Shown here one piece after another: positions 28,148 through 36,268 of a stretch of 64,000 nucleotides of DNA. The notes below the pieces were generated by a model. It worked only from the letters and a program-made list of their open reading frames with translations. It was not told the DNA's origin and ran no database searches. Both the position numbers and the translations under genes were made by a program. Source of the DNA: an uncultured Rubrobacteraceae bacterium (GTDB taxonomy: Bacteria > Actinomycetota > Rubrobacteria > Rubrobacterales > Rubrobacteraceae); NCBI GenBank assembly GCA_902806065.1, contig CADCVE010000027.1:1-64000 (forward strand), given 5' to 3'. Position 1 is the first letter of the stretch. Each line of letters begins with the position of its first letter.

Positions 28148-28774
28148 CTACGCAGGTTCGGCTAACCCTTCGACCTCGACGACGGCGACATGCTCGGGTA
28201 GCCGTGCGTTCGCCTGCTGCAAGGCGGACTCGAGTTGTGCCCGGTTGGTCACGTACAGCTCGGCCCGGTTCCGTTCTACGTCGATGCCGGAGTCTGCCCT
28301 TATGCCGAGGCTGCGCACGAGATCGTGGGCCCTCTCCTGGGCCTCTTGGAGCTGCGTGAGCGTCGCAGAAGCCTCACGTACCTCGACGACGTCCTCCAGT
28401 GACCCGCCTTCGACGTAGGGGCGGACCGTCTCCTCGCCATCTCTGGTGAACGCTACGACGACGCGGTGCTCCGGTTCGTGCTGGATCCAGAGCCCGGCGA
28501 ACGTATCCCACTCGTTCGCTTCCAGATCGGCCCCCAGATCCCCCGCGGGATCTTGCAACTCCAGCCGGCGGACAGCTTCTTCGAGGGAGACGCCCTGATC
28601 CTTCGCGTACGTCTTCGCGTCCTGTACTAGCGCATCATCAGCGTCTAACCGAGCAGTGGTTGTTTCTTCGTTGCTTTGATCGCTCGCGACGCCCGATCTC
28701 TGTGTATCATCTTCTCCACCGCAGGCTGTCGTTGCGAGCGAGGCGACGACGAGCAACAGTAACGCGAGTCTCAA
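28148..28774 (-). CDS. Putative lipoprotein
   Basis: A 208-residue protein that I do not recognise. The N-terminus MRLALLLLVVASLATTACGG is a lipoprotein signal with Cys 18 as the lipidated residue, followed by a polar, Thr- and Asp-rich spacer. The rest forms two mixed alpha/beta blocks (about 75-130 and 140-205), the second of which contains LRSLGIRADSGI-like and ERNRAELYVTNRAQLES segments, so a small beta-alpha repeat is possible. It follows the rfaE2-like gene by about 28 bases on the same strand. Confidence 0.7.
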   Translation of the reverse strand: MRLALLLLVVASLATTACGGEDDTQRSGVASDQSNEETTTARLDADDALVQDAKTYAKDQGVSLEEAVRRLELQDPAGDLGADLEANEWDTFAGLWIQHEPEHRVVVAFTRDGEETVRPYVEGGSLEDVVEVREASATLTQLQEAQERAHDLVRSLGIRADSGIDVERNRAELYVTNRAQLESALQQANARLPEHVAVVEVEGLAEPA

Positions 28775-28802
28775 CGCAGAGCGTACAGGTAACAGCAGGG
28801 CG

Positions 28803-29306
28803 CTACTCCACGTGAGCCGAAGCTGGCGCGCAGGGGATGCTCTTTATCTTCTCGATCAGGGCGCTAGTCGAGTATCCAGGCTCGAAGGGCAAAACCTTCA
28901 CCTCAGCCCCGATCTCGTTGGCGACCTTTGCCTCCGGCAAGTCTTCGATGCGGTAGTCTCCGCCTTTCACGTACACTCCTGGCTTTAGCTCACGTATGAG
29001 GCGTACCGGGGTAGCTTCACTAAAGATGACGACGGCGTCCACGGACTCCAGGGCTTCGAGCAAGATGGCCCGATCTGTTTCCGGGACAACGGGACGAGAC
29101 AGCCCTTTGAGCTTGCGAACCGAGGTGTCGGAGTTGAGGCCAACGACGAGAGCATCACCCAGGGAACGCGCGGTCCGCAAGTAGGAAATGTGGCCGGGGT
29201 GCAGCAGATCGAAGCAGCCGTTGGTAAAGACCACGCGGCCACCTGCCTCGTGTAGCTGTGTTATTTGAGATGGAGGCTTTTTGTAGGCGGCCTCGTTACG
29301 CGTCAT
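28803..29306 (-). CDS. RfaE2-like cytidylyltransferase-fold enzyme
   Basis: A 167-residue nucleotidyltransferase of the HldE/RfaE C-terminal type. It shows the nucleotide-binding FTNGCFDLLHPGHISYL near residue 27, where HPGH is the HxGH motif, LVVGLNSDTSVRKLKG with conserved Asn-Ser-Asp, and VKGGDYRIEDLPEA near 113. In Gram-negatives it makes ADP- or related nucleotide-sugar heptose, but no heptose pathway genes are nearby and the kinase half is absent, so a different sugar or polyol phosphate substrate is possible. It precedes the lipoprotein gene. Confidence 0.85.
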   Translation of the reverse strand: MTRNEAAYKKPPSQITQLHEAGGRVVFTNGCFDLLHPGHISYLRTARSLGDALVVGLNSDTSVRKLKGLSRPVVPETDRAILLEALESVDAVVIFSEATPVRLIRELKPGVYVKGGDYRIEDLPEAKVANEIGAEVKVLPFEPGYSTSALIEKIKSIPCAPASAHVE

Positions 29307-29333
29307 ACGTCTCTCGAACCCGGACGGTCCTCT

Positions 29334-29501
29334 TTACCTGTTCTGCTCTCCGCTCTCGCTCTCCTTGCGCGCCCGGTCTTCTTCGTTCTCAGCCCGGTTC
29401 TGATTACGCTCCCCGGCGCTACCTATAACGGAGATCAAGACCGGGATCGCGATGATCGCGATGATGACCAACCCTATGACGGATGCTACGACGATACTCA
29501 A
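29334..29501 (-). CDS. Small single-span membrane protein
   Basis: A 55-residue protein. TTG 29501 has an excellent AGGGAGGA ribosome site six to eight bases upstream. Residues 3-28 are almost purely hydrophobic (Ile, Val, Ala, Leu) and form one membrane span; residues 31-55 are charged (many Glu, Arg, Asn). It lies between the SRPBCC gene and the rfaE2-like gene on the same strand, and starts just after a terminator-like hairpin. I do not recognise a family. Confidence 0.65.
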   Translation of the reverse strand: MSIVVASVIGLVIIAIIAIPVLISVIGSAGERNQNRAENEEDRARKESESGEQNR

Positions 29502-29524
29502 CTCGTCCTCCCTTGCACGATAAA

Positions 29525-29550
29525 GGCCGCCGGGGCTATGCCCGACGGCC
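29525..29550 (-). terminator. Hairpin between SRPBCC and small membrane protein genes
   Basis: On the minus strand GGCCG-CGGGC and its complement form a stem with a small interior mismatch and a three-base loop, followed by a TTTAT stretch. It lies about 60 bases after the SRPBCC stop (29609) and likely ends that transcript. Confidence 0.55.
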
Positions 29551-29608
29551 TCATGTTACTAGATAAACCTGGAGGAAGGTCGAACTACGCCTTCTCTCCG
29601 CCCTTCCG

Positions 29609-30079
29609 CTACCTGGTCTGCGCGCCAGGACCGCCGAGGTTCAACTCGCCCCGCTCGACCTGCCGGGCGAAGTTCTCCAGATCCTCGCGCATCTCACGCT
29701 CGGGGTTCGATATGGCGTTGGCCGCGACCTCCCCGATCTTGCCGCCTGGCGGGTCGGCGTAGTTCATCGTTACGTCTATGCGCGTACGACCGTCAGCGAC
29801 TTCCTCAAAGCGCACCTGCCCAGAGGTCTCGACATCGTTCTCACCGGTGCTGTTCCAGCCGATCCCGCGCTCCGGGCTCATCTCGGTGGTCTTGGCGTCG
29901 AACTCCACGGTCTTGCCCAGAGGGCCCTTGATCCGCCAGTGGCTCATCTCCTGGTCCGTCACACGCACTTCTTCAACGTTGCGCATGATCTGGGGAAAGT
30001 TCTCCAGATTGGACCAATACGTGAATACATCCTGTAGCGGAGCCTGTACTTCAATGCTCTCGTGTACGCGCCGTGACAT
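29609..30079 (-). CDS. SRPBCC-family (cyclase/dehydrase-like) protein
   Basis: A 156-residue helix-grip protein. The N-terminus RVHESIEVQAPLQDVFTYWS is the first strand of the SRPBCC fold; W and F follow in the LENFPQIMRNVEEV segment, and the C-terminal long helix is EREMREDLENFARQVER. Family members bind lipids or small ligands in a deep pocket; many small ones near housekeeping genes have unknown roles. A further Gly-Gly-Pro-rich tail has no fold. The gene is not clearly linked to its neighbours by function. Confidence 0.8.
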   Translation of the reverse strand: MSRRVHESIEVQAPLQDVFTYWSNLENFPQIMRNVEEVRVTDQEMSHWRIKGPLGKTVEFDAKTTEMSPERGIGWNSTGENDVETSGQVRFEEVADGRTRIDVTMNYADPPGGKIGEVAANAISNPEREMREDLENFARQVERGELNLGGPGAQTR

Positions 30080-30141
30080 GACTCTCTTTCTCTAGTTCAA
30101 ATTCCCAACTGCGCTACGAATATACCCGGAAGAGGATGCGT

Positions 30142-30609
30142 TCAAACTGGTTTCCGCCTCACCGCTCTGTACAGTAGTCCCCATACCGCTCCGTAGACGA
30201 TGTGGTCCAGGACCGGTAAGAGTACCTTTGTGGTCCGCTCCTTCCACGGAGGCTGGTGTACGCCGGTAAGCGGCAGCAAGCCCGACCAGTTAGCTCCCCA
30301 AACCAGAAGCCCCAGAGCCGAGCCTACAGCGGCCTCTTCGCCCGCCTCACCCCGCTCCCGGCGCATAACACCCAGAGCCGCCCCGGCCCCAACTCCGTAA
30401 CAAACGTGCGCGGCCACCGTAAGCGCGCGCCGGGCCTGAGGCGACCACTCGTCGAGCAGGCCAAGCTCCTCCAACTTTCCGACGACTTGCTCGGGAGCGG
30501 TGACGCCGACGAGACCGGCAGCGGTCAAGGCCTTGCGCAGACCGGTCAGTGCTACCGTGCCACCAAACCCACTCACGGCTCCGCGGGCGGCTCGTTGTAT
30601 CAGACTCAT
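30142..30609 (-). CDS. Hypothetical small membrane protein
   Basis: A 155-residue protein with three to four hydrophobic segments: about 12-35, 62-85, 95-118 and 128-148. RAARGAVSGFGGTVALTG at the start and WGANWSGLLPLTGVHQP in the middle are the most striking stretches. It slightly resembles the YagU/DUF1440-type membrane proteins, which is a guess. It is about 30 bases downstream of the carboxyl-terminal protease gene, whose operon mate it may be. Confidence 0.6.
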   Translation of the reverse strand: MSLIQRAARGAVSGFGGTVALTGLRKALTAAGLVGVTAPEQVVGKLEELGLLDEWSPQARRALTVAAHVCYGVGAGAALGVMRRERGEAGEEAAVGSALGLLVWGANWSGLLPLTGVHQPPWKERTTKVLLPVLDHIVYGAVWGLLYRAVRRKPV

Positions 30610-30639
30610 GTTCTTCTCCTTATCCTGGTATGAGATACG

Positions 30640-31884
30640 CTACTCTTGTTCTTGCAGGACTTCGAAGGCACGCTGGAGTTGGGCGTCCTCCTCGAAGATC
30701 TCCTCTTGCGTGAGATCCTCAGTCTCGTCCGGGGTGCGTGGCTCCTGTTCCTCCTCCAGCTCGACCTCGATGTCCGGCTCGATACCGGAGCCGCGGATGG
30801 AGTCGCCGTTCGGCGTCAGCCACTCCGCGATACCAAGCAGTATGGCCGAGCCGTCGCTCAGGGGGAACTCGTCGAGCACGGTCCCGGTCCCGAAGGTCGT
30901 CTCGCCGACCACCTTCGCTCGTCCATTGTCCCGCAAGGCGCCCGCAACTATCTCGGCGCTCGAAGAGGAGCCTTCATTCACCAGGACCACCAGAGGAGCG
31001 TCCAGGGGCTCGTTGCCCTCGGGGATCGTCGTCTCTTCCTCGTTGTCGTCGGCATCTCTCCTGATGTAGACGACGTCGCCTGCCGGGAGGAACTGCGCGG
31101 CCACCTCCGTGGCCTGGCTTACCAGTCCGCCTGGGTTCTCCCTGAGGTCGAGTATAAAGCGCTCCGCCCCGGCTTCCCGAGCCTCCAAGACAGTCCCTTC
31201 CAGCTTGGAAGCGCTGTTCTCCGAGAAAGATGATAGCCGCAGATAAGCGATATCCGTGCCGGGGATGATGCTCCAGGAGGACGTCGGCACCTCCAGCTCG
31301 GCCCGCTCGACGGTAAACTCTTGCTCGTCCTCGTCCCGGAGCACGGCCAAGTCCACGGAGGTCCCCTCCGGTCCCCTGACCCTATCGCCGATCTCCTCGA
31401 ACTCCTCCGGCTTGACGCTCTCGCCATCGACCGCGATCAGGACGTCTCCGGACTCGATCCCCGCCTCCTCGGCGGGCGAGCCGTCCATCGAAGAGGCGAT
31501 TACGACCTCCTCGTCTTTGTTTTGAAGCCTGATTCCAATCCCGACGTACGTGCTGGAGATGGCCTCGCGGCTCTCCTCGACCTCCTCGGGGGTGAGGAAC
31601 CGCGTGTGCCCCTCATCGCCCAAAGAGTCGATCATCCCCCTGATCGCACCATAAGTCTGCTCGCTGGCGTCCACGTCTTCTTGATCTACGTAATCCTGCC
31701 GGACGGTATTCAGCGCCTCCGCGAAGAGAGCTACGCTCTCTCTATCCTGCTCCGGAAGACCGGCCGGGCTCTGAGAACGCCCATACAGGAATGCCGCAAG
31801 CATGAGCGATAACGTCACGAGGACGAGCGCCATCACCCGCACGATCACGACGCGCCGATCCAGCTTGGTTGTAGGCTTCCACAT
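30640..31884 (-). CDS. Carboxyl-terminal processing protease (S41)
   Basis: A 414-residue S41 protease. An N-terminal hydrophobic segment (about 15-35) should anchor it in the membrane with the catalytic part outside. A PDZ domain spans about 110-190. The protease core shows the Ser in VNEGSSSSAEIVAGAL near 305 and the Lys in RAKVVGETTFG near 325, the usual Ser-Lys dyad, followed by a conserved GIEPDIEVELEE-like region. The C-terminal tail is acidic. Such proteases trim envelope or secreted proteins. Confidence 0.92.
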   Translation of the reverse strand: MWKPTTKLDRRVVIVRVMALVLVTLSLMLAAFLYGRSQSPAGLPEQDRESVALFAEALNTVRQDYVDQEDVDASEQTYGAIRGMIDSLGDEGHTRFLTPEEVEESREAISSTYVGIGIRLQNKDEEVVIASSMDGSPAEEAGIESGDVLIAVDGESVKPEEFEEIGDRVRGPEGTSVDLAVLRDEDEQEFTVERAELEVPTSSWSIIPGTDIAYLRLSSFSENSASKLEGTVLEAREAGAERFILDLRENPGGLVSQATEVAAQFLPAGDVVYIRRDADDNEEETTIPEGNEPLDAPLVVLVNEGSSSSAEIVAGALRDNGRAKVVGETTFGTGTVLDEFPLSDGSAILLGIAEWLTPNGDSIRGSGIEPDIEVELEEEQEPRTPDETEDLTQEEIFEEDAQLQRAFEVLQEQE

Positions 31885-31964
31885 ACCCGTAATTCTAGCC
31901 CGTCAGCCTGTTAACGATCAGTCGCCGGCTTTACACGCTTTCGGGAAGAGCGGTACCTCTCCAG

Positions 31965-32948
31965 CTAACCCTCGCGCCTGTCCGTGAGATAGTCCTCGTA
32001 GGAAGCATAAGTGGGGCGTGGCGCGATCCTCGAACGCTGCCAGCGGGTGAGAAGCGCAGAGACGGCGGCGCCGGCGCCAAGCAGGGAGAGTACGACGAGT
32101 ACGAGATCGCCGAGAAAGGGGATCAGAGACGCAACCGAGACCAGGATGGCCCCGACGACGGCGGCCATGGCATCACCCGACCGATGACAGCGGGTAGCGA
32201 GCACGACCTTGCGTCCCAGGAAGTACGCGGTCACGAGCAAGCCGAAGAACAAGAGCACTAGGTAAGCGGGAACGAGAAGGAACAGCAACGGGATGCCGAC
32301 GACGGTTATGCCTAGCAGAACGGCCAGCACGAACACCGCCGGAACAGAACCCACTCCCAGGACAAGCGAGCGGCCGGGCGTAGCCTCGATGCTACGGGTA
32401 ACGGCCTTCAGCGGTCTCGGGGCGACGACGGCGAGGAGCACAGCGGCGGCAACGAGCACCAGAGTACCTATAGACCACCCGATCACATCCGAGAACAGGT
32501 CCTCGAAGGGGGATTCTTCGTCATCGAAGTTAGAGGCCATGCCTACTCTCTCGGCACCAACGGCGGCGGCCTCCGGGTGACGATAGAGCCTGCCACTGCC
32601 GAGGGATACGTCGCCCACCGTGGCCCCGGGCTCCAGATGCACGTCCCCGTGGCCCACGTCCACATTACCTCCTACCGGGGCATAAATCCATACGTCGCCG
32701 AAGCCTGCCTCGACGTCGCCGCCCACGGGACCGCTGATCTCTATGTCTCCGAAGCCCGAGCTCACGTCTCCTTCAACCTCGCCCTCGACGCGCACGTCGC
32801 CCCAGGCAGCGTAGACGTAATCGGCAGTCTCGTACTGCTCCACGACAACGTTCTCCATTACCCTTTTCTCGGAGGCGTGCGCGGTGCTTGCAGGAAGGAT
32901 GAGTACCAGAAGGAGCCCGGAGAGGAGGATCTCCTTTGAAGTTCTCAT
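31965..32948 (-). CDS. Exported beta-helix (bactofilin-like) and membrane protein
   Basis: A 327-residue protein with a signal peptide (MRTSKEILL then a Leu-rich core and HASE). Residues about 35-110 repeat Val/Gly patterns (EGEVEGDVSSGFGDIEISGP, GGDVEAGFGDVWIYAPVGGN) like the short beta-helix rungs of polymer-forming proteins such as bactofilins or DUF4097-type proteins. A polar linker leads to four hydrophobic segments (about 155-300). The start at 32948 overlaps the anti-sigma stop (ATGA), so it is the third gene of the ECF operon. Longer in-frame starts are rejected because they lie inside the anti-sigma gene. Confidence 0.72.
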   Translation of the reverse strand: MRTSKEILLSGLLLVLILPASTAHASEKRVMENVVVEQYETADYVYAAWGDVRVEGEVEGDVSSGFGDIEISGPVGGDVEAGFGDVWIYAPVGGNVDVGHGDVHLEPGATVGDVSLGSGRLYRHPEAAAVGAERVGMASNFDDEESPFEDLFSDVIGWSIGTLVLVAAAVLLAVVAPRPLKAVTRSIEATPGRSLVLGVGSVPAVFVLAVLLGITVVGIPLLFLLVPAYLVLLFFGLLVTAYFLGRKVVLATRCHRSGDAMAAVVGAILVSVASLIPFLGDLVLVVLSLLGAGAAVSALLTRWQRSRIAPRPTYASYEDYLTDRREG

Positions 32949-33490
32949 GCCTCTCTTGCCCGGCGTCCCCGACTCAAGGAAACGACGGCGAGTGCTATAA
33001 GAATGTCCATCACCGCGCCCAGCGTGAGTGCCAGGAGGATAGTGGAGCCAGCCGCGGCAAAGACGGCGCGCGCCACGTCCGCCGAACCCGCGACCATCCC
33101 CCAGAACGTCCCCAGAGTGCTCATAGCCATAAGTACGGGCTCGGCGCCGTTGAGCTCCAGGGTAATTAGCGCCGCGACGAGGAGGGCAGCCGCTAGCGCG
33201 GCCCACAGGACCCGTACCCCCGCAGGTCGGGTCGGTAGCGCCATCGCTACCCCCTGACAGACCGAACGGGAACACATCCCGGAGAAGTCTAGGGAACCCA
33301 GATAAGCGTTCAGATCCATCTCACGCTCGTACAGTTCCTGACATCCGGAGCAGGAGGCGAGATGCTCACGCACGCTGCCCTGCTGCTCGGGCCTCAAGCT
33401 CCCGTCGGCGAGTTCGAAGACCTTTTCAGGGTCGCAGCCGCAACCGTCGAGGGCGTCGCCGAGAGCGTCACTTCCACCGGACACGCTCAA
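32945..33490 (-). CDS. Zinc-binding anti-sigma factor
   Basis: A 181-residue membrane-anchored anti-sigma. The N-terminal domain has the ZAS motif HLASCSGC (H-x3-C-x2-C) near residue 43, and CGC upstream, which normally binds zinc and holds the partner ECF sigma factor. Three or so hydrophobic segments follow (about 92-110, 120-138, 145-170). Both ends overlap neighbouring genes: the TTG start with the ECF sigma stop (TTGA), and the stop with the beta-helix protein start, so the three are translationally coupled. The signal it senses is unknown. Confidence 0.8.
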   Translation of the reverse strand: MSVSGGSDALGDALDGCGCDPEKVFELADGSLRPEQQGSVREHLASCSGCQELYEREMDLNAYLGSLDFSGMCSRSVCQGVAMALPTRPAGVRVLWAALAAALLVAALITLELNGAEPVLMAMSTLGTFWGMVAGSADVARAVFAAAGSTILLALTLGAVMDILIALAVVSLSRGRRAREA

Positions 33491-34098
33491 CCAGCCTCGC
33501 CCTTCTCTTCAAGTTTCCCGGCGAGCATGTTCCTGGCTCTAAAGAGCCGGCTCTTCAGAGCCGGGACGGTTATACCAATGACGTCGGCGATCTCCGCGTA
33601 GGTAAGGCCCTCCGCGTAACGCAGCACGAGCGGGACGCTGTAGGTCTCCGGCAACTCCATCACGCACTCCCGGACGCTCCTCGCCCGATCGGCCTCGACG
33701 GCTATGGACTCGGGACCACGTGTCAGCGGAGCATGAAGCTCGGGATTGAACTCGACCGCCTCGCGGCGACGGCGCAGAGTATCTATGCCGAGGTTGTTGG
33801 CGATAGTCAGTAGCCACGTCTTGAAGCGGTACTCGGGGTTGAAGGTCGAGAGGCGATCATACGAACGCAGAAAGGTCTCCTGCACGAGGTCTTCGACGGC
33901 GGCGTCGGTGCCGGCGTACGAGTAGATCACACGCCCCACCAACCGCTCGTAGCGGCGCACCAACTCCTCGTAAGAGCGCAGGTCCCCCGCCATCGTCCGT
34001 TCTACCAACTCATTGTCCATAAGGCGCGCGCGGGGCACGGAGAGACGCTTGACCCTCTCCCGCCAACCCCTTAGCGTCACCGGCGCTGTATACTCCAT
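33487..34098 (-). CDS. ECF-family RNA polymerase sigma factor
   Basis: An ECF sigma factor of 203 residues as drawn. Region 2 (YEELVRRYERLVGRVIYSY, then AAVEDLVQETFLRSYDRL with the core-binding helix) and region 4 (YSVPLVLRYAEGLTYAEIA with the HTH helix ITVPALKSRLFRARNML) are both intact. ATG 34098 has a GGTGG-like ribosome site but lies only about five bases after the predicted ECF promoter start, so ATG 34020 (MDNELVERTMAGDL, the usual family N-terminus) is the alternative. It is translationally coupled to its anti-sigma. Confidence 0.88.
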   Translation of the reverse strand: MEYTAPVTLRGWRERVKRLSVPRARLMDNELVERTMAGDLRSYEELVRRYERLVGRVIYSYAGTDAAVEDLVQETFLRSYDRLSTFNPEYRFKTWLLTIANNLGIDTLRRRREAVEFNPELHAPLTRGPESIAVEADRARSVRECVMELPETYSVPLVLRYAEGLTYAEIADVIGITVPALKSRLFRARNMLAGKLEEKGEAG

Positions 34099-34108
34099 AC
34101 CACCGTTA

Positions 34109-34133
34109 TACGCCATTTTCGACGAAAAGTTTC
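34109..34133 (-). promoter_or_regulatory. Putative ECF promoter (autoregulation)
   Basis: On the minus strand GAAAC (34129-34133) is followed after 16 bases by CGTA (34109-34112), the spacing and sequence expected of an ECF promoter (-35 GGAAC-like, -10 CGTC-like). It lies just upstream of the ECF sigma gene and suggests positive self-regulation. Sequence match is partial. Confidence 0.4.
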
Positions 34134-34318
34134 GGGTTTCACAAGAAACGAGCAACGTGAGCCACTTCCCCGACCGATCCCTCTTCTTTGCGCCCACAAT
34201 GACAGTCCCAAGCCAAACCCCCAACTTCACACTACACGCCCCGGCCCAAGAAGTCCAAGGCGATACCGATGTTGTAGGATGACCGGCGACGAGCAAGAGA
34301 GAAAGGGACGATTCGCAG

Positions 34319-34570
34319 ATGGCCGGGAAGTCACCCGAAGATTGGGTAGGTCAACGTGTCATGGTAGAAGTCTTTACCGGCGAGGAGAACTATCAGATAG
34401 TCGCGCGGCTCGAAGGGGTCAACGACTGGGGCATCGTCCTGAACGAAGCGGAGCCGGTCGGAGGAGACGTATTCTACCCGTGGCGTCTCGTCGTGGCCGT
34501 GCGACTAGCGCGCGAGGAGAACCTGGCTACTCCTCCCGGTTATCCTGGCCCACAGGACTCCACGCGCTAG
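34319..34570 (+). CDS. Small beta-rich protein, Sm/SH3-like
   Basis: An 83-residue protein. It reads MAGKSPEDWVGQRVMVEVFT and then alternating strands around NYQIVARLEGVNDWGIVL, VFYPWRLVVAV, which would fit a small five-strand barrel of Sm/SH3 type; the fold is inferred. It has a weak AAGGGA ribosome site upstream. It is divergent from the ECF sigma operon, with 220 bases between, and convergent with the Crp gene. Function unknown. Confidence 0.55.
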   Translation: MAGKSPEDWVGQRVMVEVFTGEENYQIVARLEGVNDWGIVLNEAEPVGGDVFYPWRLVVAVRLAREENLATPPGYPGPQDSTR

Positions 34571-34644
34571 AGAAGTTCACTGGTAAGGCCGGTGCTACCC
34601 GGTTCAGGGATAAAGCAGAGCTTGGCGTGACCAGGGCCGTACGG

Positions 34645-35367
34645 CTAGATCTGGAGTTGGCCGTCCACGGAGAGGCCCGAGGGGCCGGAGGCGCGTTCGG
34701 AGAGGGCCTCCTTGTTCACGAGGACTATCTTGCGGTTCCGGACCTCAATGGAGCCGTCGCGCTGGAACTCACTCATGACCTTGGAGACTGCCTCGCGGGT
34801 CGAAGCGATCATGTTCGCCAGATCCTGGTGGGTAAGACGCATGTCGAGGGCCGTACCCGAACCGTTTACCTCCCCGAAACGCTCACCGAGGTTCAGCAGC
34901 AGGGTCGCGAGACGCGCCGAGACCTCCCGCTGCAACAGACTCTCTATCACCTCGTCGGACTGCCGCAAACGCTCGGAGAAGGAGGCGAAGAGCTTCATGG
35001 CGAAGTCCGGGCGACGCCTTATGACCTCGGTGAGTGCGGCCTTTTGCACGCTCGCTACCCGCACCTCGTCCACGGCTTCGGCGAAGACATCCTGCCAACG
35101 CCCCTCGACGAGGCTCAACTTCCCGAAGACGCCGCTACCCTTGAGGAGCGCGGTCGTCGCCTCCTTGTAGTCACCGTAGATCTTATACAGTCGCACCGTA
35201 CCCTCGACCAGAAAGTAGAGCTGGTCGTCGGGATCGCCCGGAGTAAAGATCACATCTCTAGGATTGAAACGCCGCTCCACCACCCGGATGCCCGCATCCT
35301 CGAAATCATCAAGGTCGAAGCCCTGGGGAGCCGTAGTAGCAGCGAAACTTCCGGTAACCCTAAGCAT
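34645..35367 (-). CDS. Crp/Fnr-family transcriptional regulator
   Basis: A 240-residue regulator. The cyclic-nucleotide-binding beta barrel spans about 25-135 (RRFNPRDVIFTPGDPDDQLY, LVEGTVRLYKI, GSGVFGKLSLVEGRWQ) and the winged helix about 165-225, with LTHQDLANMIASTREAVSKV as the HTH. There is no Fe-S cysteine cluster, so it is not an Fnr oxygen sensor. The barrel lacks a clear Arg-Ser/Thr phosphate pair, so the effector is uncertain. It is convergent with the small gene at 34319. Confidence 0.88.
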   Translation of the reverse strand: MLRVTGSFAATTAPQGFDLDDFEDAGIRVVERRFNPRDVIFTPGDPDDQLYFLVEGTVRLYKIYGDYKEATTALLKGSGVFGKLSLVEGRWQDVFAEAVDEVRVASVQKAALTEVIRRRPDFAMKLFASFSERLRQSDEVIESLLQREVSARLATLLLNLGERFGEVNGSGTALDMRLTHQDLANMIASTREAVSKVMSEFQRDGSIEVRNRKIVLVNKEALSERASGPSGLSVDGQLQI

Positions 35368-35519
35368 CTGCCCCGCCCACCTCTCTCTTCAAAGCCTGAA
35401 AGTACTTTCTTGGCCCGGACCCACGTATCGGGACAAGCGTGACGATTATACCCAAGATTTCGCGATTCATTCTTGATATTTGTAAGTACTTCACGCCCGC
35501 GCCGCGATACAGCGATTTC

Positions 35520-36140
35520 TCAGGCGGCGGTCTGGCGCCAGCGAAGCTGTATCCCCCGGCGTTTGGCGACGAAGAGTAGGTCGTCCCGGATCTCCCCGAG
35601 GTCCTTGTCGTAGATAGTGAGCACGCAGAACCCACAATACCTGTAAGCCCATACAAAGGGCGCTAAGTCGCCGGCCACACGGGAGGTTGTGGTCATTCCC
35701 CAGGCGTCGGCGAGCGTCAAACGCTTCTCCGCGAGGTCCACGGTGATTCGCCACCCCTCGTCGGTCGGTATCTCGAAATATCCCGGCAGGTTACCGGCGG
35801 GGAGCATTGTGGCTTCAAGGTCTCGAGCGTACGCTCTCTTGTGTGCTTCGACCCCGGCCAGGTACTCGGCGTCGTCCACCAGCTTCGGGGCCGCGGGGGC
35901 GTAGAGCCTATCCCCGGTCACCTTGACACCCTCTGGGGTATAGAACCCGATGAAGGGGACCGGTGAGCGCCACAGGTGCTTTACCACCCCCAGCGTCACA
36001 TTGCGCCGCCCCCGCGCCTTGCCCAGAGCCTCCGCGTATCGTAGTCCCGAGAGCCGCATGTGACGAGGCTCCCACGGGTGTGGCTCCCCTACAGTGCGCA
36101 GCCTCCGGCGGCGCTTTCCTATGCGCTTTACATCTTCCAC
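35520..36140 (-). CDS. Hypothetical protein
   Basis: A 206-residue protein that I do not recognise. The N-terminus is strongly basic (KRIGKRRRRLRTV), then HPWEPRHMRLSGLRYAEALG, and the middle holds two hydrophobic-aromatic patches (VPFIGFYTPEGVKV and WGMTTTSRVAGDLAPFVWAY) and a YCGFC pair. There is no signal peptide. It lies as a single gene between the terminator after the YugP gene and the Crp regulator. The 152 bases between it and the Crp gene hold nothing I can identify. Confidence 0.6.
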   Translation of the reverse strand: MEDVKRIGKRRRRLRTVGEPHPWEPRHMRLSGLRYAEALGKARGRRNVTLGVVKHLWRSPVPFIGFYTPEGVKVTGDRLYAPAAPKLVDDAEYLAGVEAHKRAYARDLEATMLPAGNLPGYFEIPTDEGWRITVDLAEKRLTLADAWGMTTTSRVAGDLAPFVWAYRYCGFCVLTIYDKDLGEIRDDLLFVAKRRGIQLRWRQTAA

Positions 36141-36212
36141 GACCGCGCCATTCTACAACCTGCGCCCTCTCATTGCCCAGGAAATCTCAAGCGATGAGCC
36201 ACGGGCACGAGA

Positions 36213-36240
36213 AGGGCGGGGACCGTGTAGCCCCCGCCCT
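36213..36240 (-). terminator. GC-rich hairpin after the YugP gene
   Basis: AGGGCGGGG and CCCCGCCCT form a nine-base-pair stem with a ten-base loop. It lies about 29 bases downstream of the protease gene stop (36269) and has no U-tract on either side, so it would act as an I-shaped terminator. Confidence 0.65.
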
Positions 36241-36268
36241 CTATAGCATCGCGCAAGTTACCGATCTG

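Noticed and set aside
32949-33275. Longer N-terminus for the beta-helix protein
   Set aside because: It would lie inside the anti-sigma gene, while ATG 32948 has a signal peptide and a ribosome site.
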